Positions 27,801-34,700 of a stretch of DNA of 64,000 nt are shown one piece after another. The stretch spans positions 291,490 to 355,489 of the forward strand of contig NW_004797547.1 of the NCBI RefSeq assembly GCF_000002075.1, given 5' to 3'. The position numbers were made by a program, and so were the translations under genes. The notes beneath the pieces were generated by a model that ran no database searches, was not told the DNA's origin, and saw only the letters and a program-made list of their open reading frames with translations. This stretch comes from Aplysia californica (lineage: Eukaryota; Mollusca; Gastropoda; Aplysiida; Aplysiidae). Each line of letters begins with the position of its first letter. Within the stretch, counting starts at the first letter, position 1.

Positions 27801-30447
27801 AAGAAAAGTAAGGAATTTCTGGAGTGTAAAAGATACTGTTCGTGTATTAGATAGCAATGCCAATTAAAATTTTAATTTTCACTTTTGCCCTTTTTTTTTT
27901 GGTACCTAAGAAAGAATTTTCAATTCTACGAATTATACTTCTTGAATTTTGAGAATCGGTTCATAAATAAAAAAGTTATGGGGTTGTAAAGGTCGGCAAA
28001 ATATGGATGACCCACATATATATAGGAAAATACTCCTAAAAAGTGGACCACGCAGTAGCAGATTCTGTAAGAAAATCGACGTGGTGTACATATTACGATT
28101 TTGCGAAAAAGGGGTGTCGGGATGAGTCCATTTTATTTATAGCATCGTATCACAACATGGGATCTTTAAGAATATATGTTGGCAGGGTGACTAAATAATT
28201 GCAAAGCTTTTTATGATGACTTTAGACCATGCCAACCGTAAAAGATAAGTTAATTCAATCTAGCATGCCGTACAATTAAAAATTCTTTTTCCCCGTTGAG
28301 ACGCAAACACCCCGAGACGAGATAACCTCGCCTCGGAATACCCCCATTGCGATCTTACAGGGGAATAGAGAGAAAAACAACCGGATGCGCGCATCCGCCA
28401 TTGCCCTATTTCAAGTGACCAATGAACGGGCCCGGAATAGTCATGCGGGGATTTGTAGGTCACCTACATTTGTCACGAGAGTGAGGGAAAAATGGCCGGT
28501 CTCCGTGCGAAGCCGCTTTGGATAGGGGGGTAGTCATGCATTTATGGTCGGGTCTAAACAACTACTTGACACAGAACGTTCAAATCTGAGCACACTATAG
28601 AGGTTATAGATAGATCTATTACCATCTCGGCGTTGAAATTCAAACTCCTTATAGTTTTCGGTGTACACGATACGAAAGTGTTCCCGACACCAAAAGTATA
28701 GGTTAATTTATATTATGTGTACGAACTTCAACGTCCACATATAATTAGTTTGCCCTATTTTCTGATTGGTTGCCGAGTTTCATTCGGATTGGTTCGGAAA
28801 TAGAGCAGACCGAGGTTGACAAAGTTAGTCACCTACGCTTCGGCCGGGTCCGCAAAATCGCCCGTAAACGAGGACCAAATTTTCGCCTCGCAGGAAAGCC
28901 CGATTGGCATTGCTATATTAGATCTACATTGAAGATGTATTCTAGAACTAAAATCGATTTGTACTTTTCATAGAGAAACTTCACGGTAACTTTTATAAAC
29001 TTTCGAGAAAATATAATCATGCGAATATTCATGATTATATTAGACACGTAAAGTTGTATTTGGAGGAATTACTTCATAGCGAATTGTGTGCCCGATGGAT
29101 AAAGTTGCAAAATTACAGCTTTCTATTATATGTGCAGATACCATCTTTTCTGAGTATCTGCACCAATGCTATGTCGTTCATGTTTCAAAAGTTAGAAAGA
29201 TTTTGACGAGGTCTTTTTATTATACTGATTTTTTTTCATTCACGCTAGTCCAAAAAAAATTACAATTTAGCATTGCTGACTCCAGCCCGTCTAACGAAAT
29301 AACGAGACAAGTTACAACGTCTGTTCTTTTTTCAGTCTCAAGAGCAGAAATGCGTGCTTTGGGTGCACTAAATGAGAATTACCATTTATAATACAAGGAT
29401 ACACCTTAATAAATTGTACGTTGAAAAGTACCAAAAATTAAGTTGGCCCAGACAGAGCAGCGACAGGGAGCTACCCTCCGTGACCCCGACGTGATAAGGC
29501 ACCCGGCAAGGAACCCCCGCGGCAACTAAAATTCCACTGCCGGTGCGCCATGTACTCATACTCATTACATTTGTTTGATGGCTAAACAGTAAACAGTTGC
29601 TATGATCTAAACTTTAAGAAAGTGGCTATTCTCACCCGCCCGGAAGTTCTTGCAAGATCAACTCCTCCCCTCTTCTCTCTCTCTCTGTCTCTTTCTGAAT
29701 ACTGTCTATCGGTGTGGACGATCAAATTGACCAAAACAAAGTTAAAAAATGATGTTAAAACACAAAAGTAAATAAATTTGGTTGTCTACAAAGATGCTAC
29801 GGCTATTTAACTTTTCGAATCGAGCCGAACTACGCGGGTCGCCATTTTGTTTTGCCCGGAAATTCTCGCGCTACTCCTCTCTCTCTTTCTCTCTCTCTCT
29901 CCAGACAAAATTGTACGCTTTTAGTAGGCTACAGTTGTAATGGAACGTTTGTTCACGACACAGAATTCTACAATTTTTCTGTTATCACAGTGTAGAATTC
30001 TGTGGTTTAGGGTGAACGCAAAATTTGGTGAACGCGCACCGGGTGAGAATAGCCACAAGACTCGCCTGAGGCTGAGGTGGCCAAACTTTAATACTACTAG
30101 ACTAGATTCTAGATCTATAGCAGCTTAGTTTACTCTTAGTCTCAGTCTAATACTAAGGTCTAAATAGATTAAATAATTTAGGCTACTAATCTAGATCTAG
30201 TCTAGATCTAGATCTAATCTAGATCTATATCTAGATTTAGATCTAGATCTAGATTTAGATCTAGAAGATCTAGATTGAGAACCTAGAATCCTAGATTCTA
30301 GGTTTGCTTACCCTTTAGATGTACCAAGCCAGGATCACTATTTATCAACTGTTGCACAACAGGTGTAAGAAGGCTGCCAATGGAAGACATCAGCATGTCA
30401 AAAGCAGCAGCCTGTGTGCCGGAATTCGCCTGCATTTTCTCAGTCAT
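7818..30447 (-). CDS. ZDHHC13/17-like: ankyrin-repeat DHHC palmitoyltransferase (nine exons)
   Basis: S-acyltransferases of this group attach palmitate to cysteines of partner proteins, usually on Golgi and vesicle membranes. Nine exons join in frame to ~597 residues (human ZDHHC17 632, ZDHHC13 622). Order: a 45-residue leader; five to six ankyrin repeats (~46-232: TALHRACLIGDYN, TPLHYASKRG, ALHHAAESG, SPLHIACSHGHVE, LAIHIAAKAGF); four membrane segments (~270-392); a TDP motif; the zinc cysteine-rich domain (~428-472); and two more membrane segments. The CRD keeps C-x2-C-x9-HC-x2-C-x2-C-x4-DHHC-x5-C-x4-N, with DHHC at ~454-457. It is divergent after the active site: LYLLKC instead of PWVGNC, and the TTxE motif is not clear. 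The HIP14-like architecture is firm. Orthology to ZDHHC13 or ZDHHC17 is not settled. Confidence 0.88.
8800..8984. mobile_element. degraded DNA-transposon end
   Basis: In the intron between exons 8 and 9, repeated phrases such as acaggtttccgtt and a terminal aggcaggttcgactgta resemble the right ends of the CAGTC elements at 40844 and 45544. Only the right end is clear. Confidence 0.4.
9182..9288 (-). CDS. ZDHHC13/17-like: DHHC gene, exon 8 (start of cysteine-rich domain)
   Basis: The acceptor is tttccag and the donor GTAAGT. It encodes SVASTAFNPRTGKPLTIIDL, then CMTRNPQYRFCTYCD, the first C-x2-C pair of the zinc-binding domain. It is entered in phase 1 and left in phase 0. Confidence 0.85.
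9496..9806 (+). mobile_element. TA-flanked MITE, copy B (damaged)
   Basis: It shares the internal tcacctggtttcagaggtaa block and the right end (gacaagcgcctgatttcacc) with the other copies. The left third is missing or rearranged, so the start is approximate. It lies in the intron between exons 7 and 8 of the DHHC gene. Confidence 0.7.
9976..10066 (-). CDS. ZDHHC13/17-like: DHHC gene, exon 7 (membrane segment 4 and TDP motif)
   Basis: A short exon ending GATCCAG before donor GTGAGA. It reads GYTNLLVLLLSVTLCPML, HVVFFRLLLTDP, a membrane span followed by the DPG-like motif (here DPA) that precedes the cysteine-rich domain in DHHC enzymes. The 5' end is at 10066 (acceptor cagag) or 10068 (acceptor cag). 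It ends in phase 1, matching exon 8. Confidence 0.72.
10519..11330. mobile_element. inverted-repeat DNA transposon, CAGTGGA family, 812 bp
   Basis: The ends are cagtggagtccacttataac and, as reverse complement on the right, cagtggaatcctgttataat. TA flanks both sides (10517-10518, 11331-11332). The interior is CpG-richer than its surroundings and has no credible ORF. It lies in an intron of the DHHC gene. Confidence 0.8.
11473..12640 (+). mobile_element. TA-flanked MITE, copy C, split by a LINE fragment
   Basis: The left end reads gacgcggtggaatcaggcgc and the right end gacgagcgcctgatttcacc, with TA on both sides (11471-11472, 12641-12642). The first ~345 bp and last ~80 bp match the other copies. 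In between sits ~740 bp of LINE sequence, so the LINE inserted after the MITE. Confidence 0.82.
11820..12560 (-). mobile_element. LINE RNase H fragment nested in a MITE
   Basis: On the minus strand the pieces VIYADGSVKRDNQQSGWGF, EIEAITKALEWLTQFRPYTT, AVLITDS and WIFCRGHAGV then ENEKADRLAGEA appear in order. This is a whole RNase H domain with internal stop/frame damage. The family is close to the fragment at 4855-5660. Its 3' end (near 11820) carries a short attcatt-type repeat tail. It is inactive. Confidence 0.8.
12882..12932. repeat. (TG)n microsatellite
   Basis: About 25 TG units directly left of the inverted-repeat element at 12937. A shorter GT run lies just right of that element (about 13874-13889). 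Confidence 0.95.
13457..13512. repeat. (CT)28 microsatellite
   Basis: A pure CT run inside the 935-bp inverted-repeat element. Confidence 0.95.
13648..13665. repeat. poly-G tract (18)
   Basis: A run of 18 G after short GT repeats, inside the same 935-bp element. Confidence 0.9.
13934..14030 (-). CDS. ZDHHC13/17-like: DHHC gene, exon 6 (membrane segment 3)
   Basis: The acceptor atttcag precedes GTGGCCGAATCC. The translation is RWPNPFFTGFFYGG, then ILHTTICYFWLLFPS, a membrane span. Two donors are possible: GTATAT ends the exon at 13934 (phase 0) and GTATCC ends it at 13948 (phase 1). Each pairs with one of the two acceptors of exon 7, so the frame survives either way; the protein is 597 or 593 residues. 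Confidence 0.75.
14414..14722 (-). CDS. ZDHHC13/17-like: DHHC gene, exon 5 (membrane segments 1-2)
   Basis: The exon starts after gtgtacag at 14722, because only this acceptor agrees with the phase-2 end of exon 4. The nearer ttttcag at 14701 would break the frame. It codes for a soluble linker, then WYFLLLYPAVLYTVLITII and YQYVVLLVGMLQVWI, two membrane spans. The donor is GTAACT, phase 2. Confidence 0.8.
14723..15806. other. intron of the DHHC gene, nothing recognised
   Basis: An AT-rich intron between exons 4 and 5. Neither a repeat family nor an exon could be supported. Confidence 0.5.
15807..15985 (-). CDS. ZDHHC13/17-like: DHHC gene, exon 4 (ankyrin repeats 5-6)
   Basis: The acceptor is tgttcag and the donor GTAAGC. 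The 179-bp exon encodes RSDLRQEDSEGNLAIHIAAK, then AGFGNMTWQMLK, then RNKAGYTMLDLVQQND. Joined to exon 3 it continues the ankyrin fold without a gap (YLMMKG-RSDLRQED). It ends in phase 2. Confidence 0.88.
15986..17254. other. intron of the DHHC gene with a GC-rich patch
   Basis: Mostly AT-rich. A GC-rich patch at about 16450-16560 has a weak tRNA-like flavour on the minus strand (tggtcgcgagttgggattt), but no cloverleaf or clean B box could be made. A second GC-rich patch lies at 17015-17060. Both are probably unidentified repeats. Confidence 0.35.
17255..17880 (-). mobile_element. 5'-truncated CR1/L2-type LINE
   Basis: The minus-strand frame at 17478-17816, extended upstream to about 17878, reads AAKIITKKLKHDHVTPILKA, LHWLPVKERIIYKISLTCYK, TLRSSSDKTTL, YGQRSFSYFAPLVWNRLP and stops. 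This is the conserved C-terminal end of CR1/L2-group reverse-transcriptase ORFs. The 3' end at 17257-17290 gives gcgctatataaatgcaatcc and an ATT/TAA repeat tail, as usual for this group. The polymerase core is missing. The remaining frame has no stop until the natural end. Confidence 0.85.
17881..18439. other. intron of the DHHC gene, nothing recognised
   Basis: It contains an open minus-strand frame (18020-18292) preceded by a plausible acceptor. It has no ankyrin motif, and the flanking exons already join in frame without it, so it is treated as non-coding. Confidence 0.45.
18440..18629 (+). mobile_element. Helitron-like element, copy 1 (5' truncated)
   Basis: Its end, cctttcatcgaaag then ggggcccagctag followed by T, is the same as that of the copies at 18677 and 40427. 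The 3' hairpin plus CTAG/T fits Helitron ends. The 5' side is not recognisable. Confidence 0.6.
18677..19183 (+). mobile_element. Helitron-like non-autonomous element, copy 2
   Basis: It starts with TCTATTATCTATTTGTG after an A and ends with the hairpin CCTTTC-ATC-GAAAGG, eight bases, then CTAG before a T. Start TC, 3' hairpin, CTRR end and insertion between A and T are all Helitron features. There are no inverted ends and no target duplication. At 507 bp, without Rep/helicase, it is non-autonomous. Confidence 0.7.
19269..19401 (-). CDS. ZDHHC13/17-like: DHHC gene, exon 3 (ankyrin repeat 4)
   Basis: This 133-bp exon lies between a strong T-rich acceptor (ttttttttcag) and donor GTAAAT. It completes a valine and then reads QVFRYFEDAFQVN and MSPLHIACSHGHVELFLYL, a canonical ankyrin repeat. 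It is left in phase 0. No long ORF marks it; it was found by reading the strand and fitting phases. Confidence 0.85.
19707..20091. mobile_element. DNA element with CTTTATCTCC ends, copy 1
   Basis: It begins ctttatctccagcaagctgc and ends ccccctcggagataaag, giving a short inverted repeat of about 11 bp. The interior (gtctctcttacccagagttt; gtaccaaaaatgggcccc) recurs at 22477-22763. Non-autonomous; superfamily not determined. Confidence 0.6.
20686..20932 (-). CDS. ZDHHC13/17-like: DHHC gene, exon 2 (ankyrin repeats 1-3)
   Basis: The acceptor ttttcag precedes GATGGCACGG at 20932 and donor GTATGT follows. It encodes WHGMTALHRACLIGDYN, ETPLHYASKRGIPTIVHLLL and RRALHHAAESGAV, which are clear ankyrin helices. 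It is entered in phase 1 and left in phase 2. Intron 1, upstream, is about 9.4 kb and full of transposons. Confidence 0.88.
21080..22186. mobile_element. hAT-like non-autonomous transposon with perfect 8-bp target duplication
   Basis: The ends are CAGGCTTGGGTTGATTTAAA on the left and CACCAACTCTG on the right (reverse complement CAGAGTTGGTG). ACTGCACA lies directly on each side (21072-21079 and 22187-22194), an exact 8-bp duplication as made by hAT transposases. The 1107-bp interior is very AT-rich with many GATTTAAAT words, and holds two copies of a ~100-bp unit, each ending in gacaaacacaagcgcgc-type sequence and an AC microsatellite. There is no transposase. Confidence 0.88.
21403..21442. 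repeat. (AC)n microsatellite
   Basis: The AC run of the first internal unit of the hAT-like element. The second, shorter one is at about 21821-21850, and a C18 run is at 21891-21908. Confidence 0.9.
22477..22763. mobile_element. DNA element with CTTTATCTCC ends, copy 2
   Basis: It begins ctttatctccggcaagctgc and ends ccccctcggagaaaaag. It shares several interior blocks with copy 1 at 19707 but is about 100 bp shorter. Confidence 0.6.
22764..23851. other. intron 1 of the DHHC gene, nothing clear
   Basis: No exon or repeat family was identified. A C-rich stretch lies at about 23480-23506. Confidence 0.4.
23852..26078. mobile_element. possible large DNA element, CAGTGGA-type left end
   Basis: The left end cagtggaactcggattcaac follows TA. 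An inverted match to ctcggattcaacgaggtc (23860-23877) lies at 26061-26078 with one mismatch. Further ctcgttgaatccg-like words occur at about 26095 and 26158, so the right border is unclear. There is no transposase ORF in the 2.2 kb between. It could be one degraded element or two solo ends. Confidence 0.45.
26540..27228. mobile_element. TTAA-flanked inverted-repeat element, 689 bp
   Basis: TTAA at 26536-26539 and 27229-27232 flanks ends CTGATTCCGCCCAT and ATGGACGGAATCAG, inverted repeats with one mismatch in 14. Near the left end are two related GC-rich words (cattcggacgctgacagcgg; cattcggccgctgtgagcgg). TTAA targets are used by piggyBac and Kolobok. There is no ORF, so it is non-autonomous. 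Confidence 0.78.
27233..30188. other. intron 1 of the DHHC gene, proximal part
   Basis: No gene was supported. Two CpG-rich patches lie at 28290-28520 and 28790-28900, another at 29430-29560, and CT repeats near 29665-29695 and 29875-29900. They may be old repeats or regulatory DNA near the promoter. The plus-strand frame at 29086-29391 has no recognisable domain. Confidence 0.35.
30189..30301. repeat. degenerate TCTAGA hexamer array 1
   Basis: Dense palindromic agatctagatc/tctaga units, ending about 10 bp from the donor of DHHC exon 1 on its intron side. Confidence 0.85.
30312..30447 (-). CDS. ZDHHC13/17-like: DHHC gene, exon 1 (start codon)
   Basis: The minus strand gives ATG at 30447, then MTEKMQANSGTQAAAFDMLM and on to LVHLK, followed by donor GTAAGC. 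It ends in phase 1. That phase fits exactly to the exon at 20932, turning the junction into ...HLK-G-WHGMTALHRAC. The exon is 136 bp of coding sequence. No signal peptide is evident. It faces LARP7 across a short promoter region. Confidence 0.8.
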
Positions 30448-31214
30448 TTCGCTTTCTCCAAATATTTTGATCGCTAGATCCTGTTGTTAGCCATTTGTAA
30501 ACAGCTTCATCACTTATCCAATACTGATAACTGATTGGCTGAAATCTTCAAGACTTTTCATTAAAATTGTGGACGCTTTAAATTATGAACATAAAAGAGC
30601 AACGTTTGTTATATAAATGCATATTTATGTTACAATGAATTTGCATGCTGAGAATTTTTACAATTTTGGTCATATTTTGAGGGCAAATAATAAGTTGTTT
30701 GTATCCTTTCCTCATTTAAAAACTCTAAAAATAAACCAGCCTTAAAGATGTTTTGTTTGTGAAGGGAATTTGGGTTTTTACACAGCTTCAACTCTCTTCG
30801 TTTGAAGTTTGAAGGAAATCAATAGGGAAGGCCAATCAATAGGCCCTAGCCTAGAACCGAAAGTAGATCGAGATCGGGCTGAGGTCTGAGGACTGGACAG
30901 GGGGTTTGGTTGGAGTATGCCGATTCAGTCAACCAACTGTTATTTAATAATTTGTAATCTTCTGGCACCTATCAGAGGGTTTTTGGTGCTAAATTTAGAT
31001 TCTCTTGTTATCAGCACACATTGTACTGTTACTAGATCTAGATTCTAGATCTAGATCTAGATTTCTAGATCTACGCTGTTTGAGTTTGAGTGCAGATCTA
31101 GAGTCTAGAGACTTACTATTGCGTGTTCACTTGCTTGTTGATGCCGATGATAATTACTGATCGATTTCAACTTTATTTTGACTCTTGATGATCTGCTGCT
31201 GCACGAACTAAACA
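30448..31214. promoter_or_regulatory. shared head-to-head promoter region (DHHC gene / LARP7)
   Basis: About 770 bp separate the two start codons, which point away from each other. On the minus strand AGCCAATC (plus 30533-30540) is a good CCAAT box about 86-93 bp upstream of the DHHC start codon. On the plus strand ccaat occurs at about 30517 and 30831. No TATA box is obvious. Exact transcription starts cannot be read from sequence. Confidence 0.6.
31032..31110. repeat. degenerate TCTAGA hexamer array 2
   Basis: The same palindromic hexamer words as the array at 30189, here about 100 bp upstream of the LARP7 start codon and so possibly in its 5' UTR. Confidence 0.85.
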
Positions 31215-31781
31215 ATGGACAAGGGTGATCCCAGCAACGAAGATGGAACTGACAATGACAGTGTCCAAGGCTCTTCAGGTTCAGAGCAGTCTCGCAAGCG
31301 GAAGTCATCCCCGTCTTCTGCACAAGCTGATCAAAGCGCTGTACCATCAAAAGCCTCTAAACTGAGAGGTGGCAATGAATCTCCTAAGGGTGGACATAGA
31401 TTCATTGGTGCAGCCTCAAATATAAAGTCGCTTGCCACATCTGAGGAAAGAGAAACATCACAAATTCAAAGCAAGAGAAAGCGGTCTTTAGATGTCATTG
31501 ATCAGCAAAGTCCAACAGATGAAGCTAAGCTGGTGGTTGAGAAATCAGAATTAGAAAAAGGTGAGACCCCTTTGAAAAAGGCCAAGCTATCAGAGCAAGA
31601 TGAGCCTAATGAGGCAAAGCAGTCTTTTGGCACGACAAATCTGGATACAAGTTCCGATGGAAATACATCATCTATCTCTGTAAAGCCAAAGCGTAACACA
31701 AGCACCAGTAAGCTAGGAAATGAAAGAAGCAAGCCGACGAGGAAAAGGACAAAGTTTTTACTCCAAGCTGTTTTGGAACAG
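31215..31781 (+). CDS. LARP7: LARP7 exon 1
   Basis: Starts at ATG in context aacaATGg, with an in-frame TAA six bases upstream. It encodes a 189-residue charged, serine/lysine-rich N-terminus with SRKRKSS and KRKRS basic patches (possible nuclear localisation signals), ending [11 protein letters not shown], the start of the La motif. Donor GTGACT, phase 0. Confidence 0.92.
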
Positions 31782-34700
31782 GTGACTACCATTTTAAAAG
31801 CATATTGTAGCAACATTATTTATAGTGCTATATTTCATCATCATCATTGCCTTTCTCACCCTGCATCAGGGTATAGGCCACGGACAAACACTTTCCACCT
31901 TTCTCTATCCTGGGCTAGTCTCTTGATGTTATTCCATGTCTTCCCACTTTTCTGTACCTCAATTTCTTTGATTTTTCTCCAGGTTCCACGCGGTCTTCCC
32001 GTTGATCTCTTACCCTGTGGATTCCTATCCAAAACTTTCTTTGTATGCAGCTGCCTGACCTCCTGAGAGTTCCATTCCATCGCCACCGCCTTCTTCCTAC
32101 CTATCTGACTGGGCTCTGTCTCGTTCTTTTTAATACTTCCTCTTTGGTGATCCTGTCTGTCCTTCTGATCCTTATTGATCAGCTTCCTCAGACGCTTGTT
32201 AAAAGAAAACTGGATCCTCTTTATGCATGTCTGAGATGTGTTCCACGTCTCACATCCATACAAGGCTGACTTCACATTTAGTTGAAAATTCTCAGCTTTG
32301 TCCGTAATGCGATATCCCTGGTCCTCAAATCCTGTTCAAAGAAATAAATGCAGTCTGTGCCTTTCCAATGTGGGACTTTATTTCAGCAACTGTTCCCCCT
32401 CCCTGTCAATTATACTCCCAAGATAGCAGAAGGATTCGACATTTTCTAGTGCATTTCCCTCTACTGTGACCTGCTCCTTTCGAAGTTCATCTATCTTTGG
32501 GACTTTTGATTTTCTGGGGTGGATCCTCAATCCAATCCAACAGACTCCGAATAGGCTGTTTAATACTAAAGTCTTTGCTTGCATCTATTCCTGGGTGTGC
32601 GACAGAAGCGCCATGTCGTCTGCAAAATTCAGATCGTCCAACTGTGTCCAAGGGGTACACTGTATACACTTTTTCTGTGTCCTCTGGTGGTTTCCTTCAT
32701 CAGCCAGTCGACTGCCGATATGAAGAGGAAAGGTGATAGTAACATCCCTGTCTCACACCAGTCTTGATGTCAAAGCTGTCAGTGAGCTGGCCATCATGTA
32801 CAACCCTGCAACTTGTCCCTTCTTACATGCTCTTGATGAGGTTCACCAACTTCTATGGGATCCCATGGTGTCACATCTTCCTTTGTGTTGCTCGGTCTAT
32901 ACTGTCATGGCGTTCTCGTAGGATCAAGGAAGTTGATGATCAGCTGGGAGTTCCACTCCAGGGACTGTTCCACAATAATCTTCAGGGTGGCAATCTGGTC
33001 AGTGGTTGAGCGATTTTTCCGGAAACCAGCCTGTTCATCCCATAGTCTTGGATCCTTTGCTGTCTTGATTCTCTCCAGAATTATTCTGTTGAAAACCTTA
33101 CCTGGTATTGAAAGAAGAGTGATCCCTCTGTAGTTGCTGCAGTTGCTGAGATTCCCCTTTTTTGGAAGCTTCACGAGGTGTCCTTCTTTCCAGTCCTTTG
33201 GGAACTTGCTCTCTTTCGAGATCGTGGTAAACAGTGGAAGAAGGAAGTCTGCCGTCACATTGGCATATATTTGCTTTTAGGGTTTCAGGTGAAATCTGGT
33301 CAGGCCCGGCCGCTTTTCCTTTGTTCAGCTTCTTAATAGCATCCTGAATCTCTTGTTTTGAAGGAGCATCACAGCACATTGGTAATTCATTTCTTGCTGG
33401 CAGGATGTTTGGCGAGTTACTCGGTGGTGATCTGTTCAGGAGACTGTTGAAATGCTCTACCCATCATTTCGACTGAGCTTCCTTTCCTAAAATGGTTTTG
33501 CCCTTTTGGTCCTTTACTGGTACTTCAGGTTTCCCATATTTTCCAGCAAGAGTCTTTTTGGTGTGGTCAAGGACTATGTGCCCTCCTACTGCTGCTTCCT
33601 CTGCCTTCTCTGCTTGCCTGTTCATGAATTCCTCCTTGTCTTTTCTTAGTGATTTCTTGACATCCTTTTAGTTTTAGCTCTTGATCCTTTGTTCTACTGG
33701 CATTCGCTTCTGCCTTTAGTTATCTTCTTTCCTAATCAAATGCAATGGATCAATGAGTGTTGGCTAATCATTTCCTTATGCTCCCATAGCGTAATATTTG
33801 AACAATGTAAATTATGCAAAATACGGGAAATAGGACTAGAAAAGTCAGCTGATGATAAAATGAAAAAAGAAAAATGGATCAGTAAGTTTAAAATCAGTTT
33901 TATCATATTATTCAGCATTTAACAGAAAATTGTTAGGATAAGGCACCAGTGATATTGATAAAAGTTTGTCTATTCCTGTCACCAATTTGTTTTAAGTTAT
34001 TTAGAAGTAAGTTATTTTGGTCTTTGTGTGCCTCTTTTGCCATCTATTTACACAGCAAGATGTTGTTCAGGCTTGTATTTTGATTCAAGTCTTAGACCTT
34101 GCCCCAGTTGGCTAGTAAATATTTATTAGTGACTGTTCCAAGCAGGCTTCTTTTAAGTACTTTCATTTGATTTCTTTAAAAAAGGACCAACCCCCCCCCC
34201 CCCCCCCCCAACATGTCTCATTTTCTGTTAGCCTTAGATTATTTCAAGCTTCTGTTTTGGTTTTCATTCTCCTAAAGGAGTGGACAGACAAGGATGCTAA
34301 CAGTAAGAGACACTCTATGACTGATGAAAAAGAAAGTGTGAGAGGGAAATATGCTCCATTATATTGTGTGATTATATCTTTATAAATCATGTATTTCTTT
34401 TTGTTTCAGATGGAGTTTTATTTCAGTGATTCAAACCTCAGTAAAGATAGATATGTAAAGCATCTGTTGGACCAAAATGAAGATGGATGTAAGTGAAGTT
34501 GTGTAGAATACTGTTAAATATTATTTTACAATATCACAACTTACAGTACCCTTACTTTTTATTCTCTTCAGCTCCAATCTCTTAGACTTACACTGAATTG
34601 CCTTTAAAAAAACTCTGAGTCTGGTTACATAGTATGGTTTATTTAACATACCTTGAAATTGCTGTTTATGACAATAAATGTCCCTTTTGCTGTTCACTTT

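Noticed and set aside
29086-29391. 101-residue plus-strand frame as a gene
   Set aside because: No recognised domain, and it lies antisense in the DHHC intron; not enough support.
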